This document shows positions 58,189 to 64,000 of a stretch of DNA of 64,000 nt, in pieces; position 1 is the first letter of the stretch, and each line of letters opens with the position of its first letter. The position numbers and the translations under genes are program-made. Location: the NCBI RefSeq assembly GCF_000276665.1, contig NW_004955516.1:5346409-5410408 (forward strand). The letters are read 5' to 3'. The notes under the pieces were generated by a model. The model worked only from the letters and a program-made list of their open reading frames with translations. It made no database searches and was not told where the DNA came from. This DNA comes from Chinchilla lanigera (Eukaryota > Chordata > Mammalia > Rodentia > Chinchillidae).

Positions 58189-58504
58189 GCTTTCTTCCTT
58201 ATAATTCTTTTTCTCACTAATTCAGAAAAAAAAGTTCTTCCCAGAAACTTCTACCTACATCTCATTGCCTGAAACGGAATCACATGATGACCTGTAATAC
58301 CACAGAGACGGGGGACAGAAATTTTTAGCTGGGTACGTATTGTACTGTGGACAGAATCACAGACCTGCGAGTAAGGAAGAAAGAATGAATGCCAGATAGG
58401 GCTGGTTAGTATCTACCTCACCATGCATCATTGTGTTCTGTAGCTGTATTTGACTATTTTCATAGTGTCCTGAAAAACTATTTAGTTTTACAAAGCTTTT
58501 AACT

Positions 58505-58640
58505 CTTTGCCCCTGCTGTTATCTTCACTTGGAATGTCCTTCTCTTGATTCTCAACTGAAAAAATTCCACTCATCCTTCAAAGTCGACCTTGAATGCTGC
58601 CTACCTGAAGCCTTCCTTTATTCACTGAGCAAGACTAATG
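58505..58640 (+). mobile_element. LINE-2 fragment, sense
   Basis: cacttggaatgtccttctct, ctcatccttcaaagtcgacc and tacctgaagccttcctttat are the L2 block preceding its 3' end. Confidence 0.7.
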
Positions 58641-58809
58641 TTCCCTGAATGCCTGAGTGGTAGTAATGAAAATAGGCCTTTGTCTATGGCTAGATCACCA
58701 TCATTTAAACAAATGCCAAAAATATTATTAAGAAAACCCAAACTGTTTACCAAACTGAAAGAGAGAAATTCAGGAAGAAATATTTCTTTATTTTAATCTC
58801 AAAATAAAA

Positions 58810-58910
58810 CCTATCACTTTTATTTTGCAGACAAAGTAGTTAATTAAGCCTCAGAGAAATAACTAAATTTGCTTAAGACCACAAAGCTAGAAAAGTAGCT
58901 CTAGAAATTA
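58810..58910 (-). repeat. MIR fragment, antisense
   Basis: cacttttattttgcagacaa, gcctcagagaaataactaaa and taagaccacaaagctagaaa match inverted MIR. Confidence 0.6.
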
Positions 58911-59364
58911 ATTAAGAACTATTCCTTTGTCCCCCAACCTCACTGCAATCCCCCTGTTTCTGTAAATAAAGTTTTATTGGACATAGTCCTACCAGTTCCC
59001 TTACATATTATCTGCATTATTTTTGCATACTCTAAAAGAGAGTTAAATCACCAACCTAGAGTCCTTATACTATGCAAAGCCTAAAGTATTTAATATCTGG
59101 CTTTTTACAGAAAAAGTTTGCTGATTTCTGGATAGGCTACACCATATTCACTCACTGAAAGATTAATACCATAAAAAGAGACATTTAAAAGTATTATTTT
59201 TAGAGCAAAGAAGGGGAAAACTAAGATCCTTGATCAAGAAAGAAATAACATTTAAAAATGACAGAAAGATAAAGGAAACTCAATGGTTTTTATGAGTCCA
59301 ACAGGAAAGAGCCAGCATTCAAAAGAATCGGGGTTAAAAAAATTGATTAACCATTACAAGAATA

Positions 59365-59462
59365 ACTCTTACTTCACAGAGCTGTTGGAAAAATCGAATG
59401 AGCTAAGGCTTGGCATGAAGCACAATGTCTAGCATATAATAGAGACTCGATAAACACTGGAG
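59365..59462 (+). repeat. MIR 3' fragment, sense
   Basis: cacagagctgttggaaaaat, cgaatgagctaaggcttggc and tagagactcgataaacactg form the 3' half of a MIR. Confidence 0.65.
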
Positions 59463-61755
59463 ACCCAATAAACTCCAGTGTGACCCAATCTTCATCAAGT
59501 ACTGTTACTTCTGAACATGACCCTCCTGTTTTGTTATGATTGCTCTTTGGGGTCAGGGAAGAAAGAAAATCCATCTGTACTGTTTCCAGTCCAGAATTCC
59601 ATGTGCTTGGAAAATCACCCTGATCTGCTTTGGTTTCAGTTTCTCCAGACAGCCATTCCCAAATCTTGAAGAAAATTGCAGTCTCAGGTAGGAAAGCAAT
59701 TATGTCTGAGCCTCTGAGCTTCCTCCTGTCCATCTAGCCCGAACAACCGAGTGTGTTTGTTTGTTTGTTATCATCACCACTGTCTCACACAGGAGGAGCA
59801 AGATGCAGAGGACTGGGATAGGAGTAAAGCAGTCTCATGGCAACTGTGGTAGAGCAGTGCTGTCACAGTTCTCAAAATTCCATAGAGGAAAGCTTTCCAG
59901 ATGTATGAAGTGAGGGAAGAGATTGCCTTGTTAGAGCTTTACGTAATTACAATGCAGAAAAAAGCTGGGCCACTGCAATATAGTTGTCTCACACCCTCAG
60001 GACTTATCAGAGGCTACATTATTAATGATCTGAGAAAGAGGACACATTGTAATTTGGAGGAGGTGAGCAGGGAAGGGCCAACAGCCATCTAGAACAAAGG
60101 AGCAAAACACTCAACACAGACTACCTATGACTTTCCAGAAATGAATTATTTTACAACAGAGGGTGTTGGCTTTTAGAGAACTGAGCCTGAATATGTTTTC
60201 TGTGGTAGCTTGTTTTATAGCACAGATTGAGTTCTGAATAGATGTCATGGAGCTGAGTCTCCTTATATATTCTTAATAATTATTAAGCAACTGGATTTAC
60301 TGCACAAAAAGGCAGCGTATAAAAGAGGAGTGGTGTATGCTGTATCAAAGCTGCTATTTGTTTCTCTTTAATAGCATGTAGCCAAATTGTGGCAATATTC
60401 AGTCAAAAGTTGAAGTTGGAGAGCAATAATACATAAAATACACTTAGTAATGCAGTTAAACAGAAGATGTCCAATCATCAAAGTTTTCCTTAAGTACACT
60501 GCAAGCTTACTACCCAGAGCAAACTAAGCATACCAAATCCCATGTTTATGATAATTCCCAGAGATTCAGCGGCTCTCTCCTGTTGATGTAAATGACTCTG
60601 ACAACCCTGCAAATGCTGATAGTTAAGACATCAAAATAGAACACAGCATGAAAAAGACAGGAGAGTCCTCCATACTAGACCCACTTTTGCTTATCCTTAG
60701 TGCTGTAGAAGTCCACAAAGTAGCCATATCTTTTTCTTTATGTCCCTTGACTAAACACCCTTGACTGCATACATTCTCAAAACTCAGAAAAATATTGGGA
60801 AATACTTCTATTAGCAGCTACTAAAGCTATCTTTAATAGACTAGGGGATGTATAAGCTTTTGCCAATTAATGGCAGCCACTAAATATCATTTTTCCTTGC
60901 TGTTCCATTTTCTGAGGTGTATATTCTGTTTCTATAGCAACTTTCATTTTGTTAACCTGTTACTCACATGCAAGGGCTGTTATTTTTAGCATAACATTTC
61001 CAAAAGACTTTGACAGACAAAATGGAGAAGGAATTACAGATTGAAGATGAATATGATGTCCAATATAACATGTACTGTATTTGGTCAGTACCTCATCTGT
61101 GGTGAGAGTGCAGAAATATAGATTTTTAAAAATGTGCATGTTTATAGACTTTGCAGAAAAATACCATATCTCTCATATTTCTTGGAATAATTAGGGTGTA
61201 AATAAGTAACAGTATCCAAATGGGTTTATTTTATACACAGTTTCATTGAAATAAAACCGAAGGAGAGAAACATATTGCTGAAGATTTTGCATATATTGTA
61301 GTTCTGGGTATTGTGTTGCAGCTTTAAAGACACTCTGTAGTATTAGGTCATGTAGGGCTACAGTGGGATAAACTGTAGCTATGCGAAAGTTATGCACTGT
61401 AGACTGCACTGTGAGGGAACGCAGTCCTGTATGTATCTGACACTCATAACCAATTGTGACATAGCTTTCCCGCTGACCTTCGCACAAACAAATTGCATTC
61501 TCTTTTCCCGAAACATTTTCTTACCTGTATCTTCCCTTTCAAAAGGGAAAATTAGTGTGGTTTGCTATAAGATGTCTGGGAATGAATAATTTTATAATCA
61601 GTCCTCCTGATTATTTCCTCTGGATTTGGGTAGGGAGAACAATGTCCTTTGTTTATAAGAAATGATTCTGGAAATTAAATTAGTCTTGGATTTTAGATTG
61701 AAACGATTATTTCTTAATGTTCTCACTAATATTTTCCAGTGATTAGAAAAGGAGT
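59463..61755. other. Repeat-poor stretch
   Basis: 2.3 kb with no confident repeat except a (GTTT)n run near 59753-59769. 60270-60480 is AT-rich yet not low-complexity, with TATAAAA-like and TAATTATTAA motifs. It might be conserved non-coding DNA; nothing else is supported. A 98-codon reverse frame (61191-61487) has no domain. Confidence 0.3.
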
Positions 61756-61759
61756 GGAG

Positions 61760-61985
61760 GAGAGTGGATAAAAGTCAGGCTTCTGGAATCAGGTTGCCTG
61801 AGTTTGAATCTCAGCCTTCTCACTTTCTAGGATTTTTTGGCAATTTAGCTTTCTATACCACACCTCACTTTTCTCATCTGTAGAGCAGCGATGATCATGG
61901 CAGCTACCATAGGACTGTTGTGAAAATCAAATATTTTACACATGTAACATGCTTAGAAGAGTGCCTTTCATGTAGTCCGTTTTAT
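61760..61985 (+). repeat. MIR SINE, sense, near full length
   Basis: ggcttctggaatcaggttgc, ctgagtttgaatctcagcct, cttttctcatctgtagagca, accataggactgttgtgaaa and tgcttagaagagtgcctttc follow the MIR consensus from its tRNA-related head to its 3' part. Confidence 0.87.
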
Positions 61986-62048
61986 CAAGAGTATCCTCTT
62001 TTTACCCTTTAATATAGAGCAATACAGCTTTACTTCACTGTTTTAAAT

Positions 62049-62075
62049 AACACACACACTCACACACACACACAA
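62049..62075. repeat. (CA)n microsatellite
   Basis: A short CA run with one ct interruption. Confidence 0.85.
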
Positions 62076-62469
62076 TTATTTATCTTTTACTGGCTGGCTG
62101 ATCCAGCTGGTTGTAAACTACAATGCATGGCAGAAATACACATTACACTAAGAATTGTATCTAATACGAGTTCACAACTCTCAGCATTTCTCCAACATGC
62201 ATAGACTCGAGTAATAGGTCTGCATGTCTTTCTTCATCTGTCCGTCCACGATTTATTAGAATTTATGTCTTTTCATTGCTGATGTGGGCCCCAATACTAA
62301 AGTATCTGGCAGTGTTCTTTCAGCTGCATGATATTTCCTTCCAAAGACTTCCCCGGTTGATCATAATTTCTCTCAATAGACTGGTCAAAGCCTAACAATT
62401 TGATTTTCTTTGTTGCCAAGAAAAGAGAGGTGGATGGATTAAACCCACCTTGGACATTTGCATTGAGTT

Positions 62470-62592
62470 GCATCCCCAGGGCCCCACTTTCTTTTTTTGA
62501 GATGGGGTCTCCCTAAGTTTTCCAGACTGGGCTCAAAATTGTGGTTCTCCTGCCTCAGTGCTGGGATTGCAAGCATGTGGCACCACACCCAT
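62470..62592 (-). repeat. B1-dID-like SINE, antisense, shortened
   Basis: A small inverted ID remnant (gcatccccagggccccactt) is joined to an inverted B1 (gagatggggtctccctaagt, ttgtggttctcctgcctcag, tgctgggattgcaagcatgt). Confidence 0.75.
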
Positions 62593-63779
62593 TTGTAGAA
62601 ACATCCTTAATCACTGCATTCTAGTGATTAACTCCAAGTATTTAAAAATCAGTATTAATGTGCTTTCTAAGGAATACTTTTTCCATCTGATTTTCAGTTA
62701 TTACCTATTATTGAAAGCAAGACTGAATATTATCAGTCAGTTGACCCTGTGGTCATAGACTCATAAAAAGGTCAACATTTTCCCCATCAGCTTTCCAGTA
62801 CTGTCAAAATACTCTTGCTACAGATGATAAGAGTAACTATATGAAGAAACACTGCTCGATAATCTTGTCTGGGTAAAGGCTAATTATTCCCAGGAGCAAG
62901 ACTAGAATTTTAAGTATGAAATTTTGATATTTGTTAAATTTCCTGAGGTCAATTTCCATGACCAGTAAGTATTGACACACTCAGATTTACTCATATGAAT
63001 TGTGGCATGTGCAGAAAGAAATATTTCTGATTAAAGTCGCTTGCAAGGGGTGTCTTATCTGTTTTAAAAATATATGTTATTAGTGCATAAATGTTTACAA
63101 AATACTTGATTTGAACAGTATTTTCATTCATGCATGTGACATATTTTGATCGTATCTATCTCCCAGTTACCTTTCCTTACACCTCTTGCCCCATTATTCC
63201 CTTCCTCTTATCTAATAGTTAGTACAAATGGTGACTTATGTTGTCTGCTTACTCTGTTCAGCTGAACTCTAGTTATAATCATCTAGACCCACCAAATTCA
63301 AGTACTTAATTTGGGCAGACATACAGGGCCTCTTTAATTAAAATGCTAAAAATAATGAGGATTAATTGATAAAAATTCATGTACATCATTTAATAGTTAA
63401 CAGTTAACTTTACAGTTAATTTTCACAAAAGCATGCATGACCAACTACACATAATTAGAAATACAGTTTTAGTATTTAAGTGATGATGCCTTCCTTGCAC
63501 TTTATTCCAAAATGGATTTGCCATATCAGTTATACAGAATGGAAAAATATTGGCAAAAATTCTGAATATTCAAATCCTCAGCCAACTGCAGATGTCATGA
63601 GAGGGAGATTTGATGAAGAGATACTCATCAGTGTGGAAACTCTGATCCCTTCTGATCTAAATTGAAGCAAGTGTTCCCTTTGTCCTTCTGTATGAAGACT
63701 ACATTTTTAAGGAGACTGAGTGGACCAGAGTCCCTCACTCCAAGGTGACAACTGCTAATCTTTAGCTTCAGCATCTCAC
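62593..63779. other. Unassigned AT-rich stretch
   Basis: 1.2 kb with no gene or clear repeat family. Frames at 63480-63665 and 63628-63834 have no domain. Confidence 0.4.
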
Positions 63780-64000
63780 CAGTGTTGGCAAATCTTTTAC
63801 AAACCAAGTGCCCAACCTGCAACCTATAGCCCAATTATTTATTGCAGAGTGCCAGAACTGCAATTAAACCTGAATACTGACGTTTTAGTTTAGAAAATAA
63901 CTGTTATCCAATGCCTGGCTGCTGGGGCAACTTGGCTCATGTGCCAACAGGCAGACTATGCATGCCTGCTGCACCATGTATGCCATAGGTTCACCACCAC
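63780..64000 (+). mobile_element. Nonautonomous hAT element cut by the window edge
   Basis: The left end cagtgttggcaaatctttta and the right end gccataggttcaccaccac are inverted repeats of the same type as the 81-bp element at 7812. The internal text accaagtgcccaacctgcaa, gcagagtgccagaactgcaa and acctgaatactgacgtttta matches the interior of a mammalian hAT (Charlie-like) family. The last one or two bases and the 3' target duplication lie beyond the window. The expected 8-bp duplication on the left would be catctcac (63772-63779). Confidence 0.75.

Overview
The window looks like nuclear DNA from a rodent. It is AT-rich, has no supportable protein-coding exon, and contains dense interspersed repeats of several ages. 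The youngest repeats are rodent-specific: B1 SINEs with the internal duplication typical of rodent B1, composite B1-plus-ID (B1-dID-like) SINEs, and nearly identical tRNA-like ID SINEs with intact target-site duplications (TSDs). B1-dID-type composites are known from squirrels, dormice and some other non-murid lineages. A beaver or other castorimorph is a plausible source, but that is inference. One 100-base run of N (35414-35513) shows this is assembled sequence.

Layout. 1-10 kb: ID and B1 SINEs, antisense MaLR-type LTRs, an L2 3' end, and a MER5A hAT element split by a second, 81-bp hAT element. 10-20 kb: a young ID, several B1-dID composites, MaLR LTRs, AT-rich unassigned DNA and an antisense L2. 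20-34 kb: a long sense L2 split by a solo LTR, MLT1/MaLR copies, MIRs, a possible conserved stretch near 25.8-26.1 kb, an old L1 split by a MER2-type Tigger element, and a second MER2 split by an L1/ID insertion. 34.5-42.9 kb: one minus-strand, near-full-length but dead L1 with about 90-bp 5'UTR monomers. It was itself interrupted by a chimeric ID insertion holding the assembly gap and by a younger 5'-truncated L1. 43-64 kb: SINEs, MaLR LTRs, a second MER5A, two L1 ends meeting tail to tail, an L2, a nonautonomous Tigger1, another Tigger-like element opened by a (TA)n-B1 insertion, a third young ID, a MIR, and a hAT element cut by the window's right edge.

There is no operon, gene cluster or host protein-coding system here. 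The only genuine protein-coding ancestry is LINE-1 ORF1/ORF2, which is frameshifted and has lost a catalytic-motif residue. Other open frames lie in repeats or low-complexity DNA and are treated as chance. The main biological content is a readable order of nested transposition events, several confirmed by TSDs. All family names come from remembered consensus features; no database search was run.
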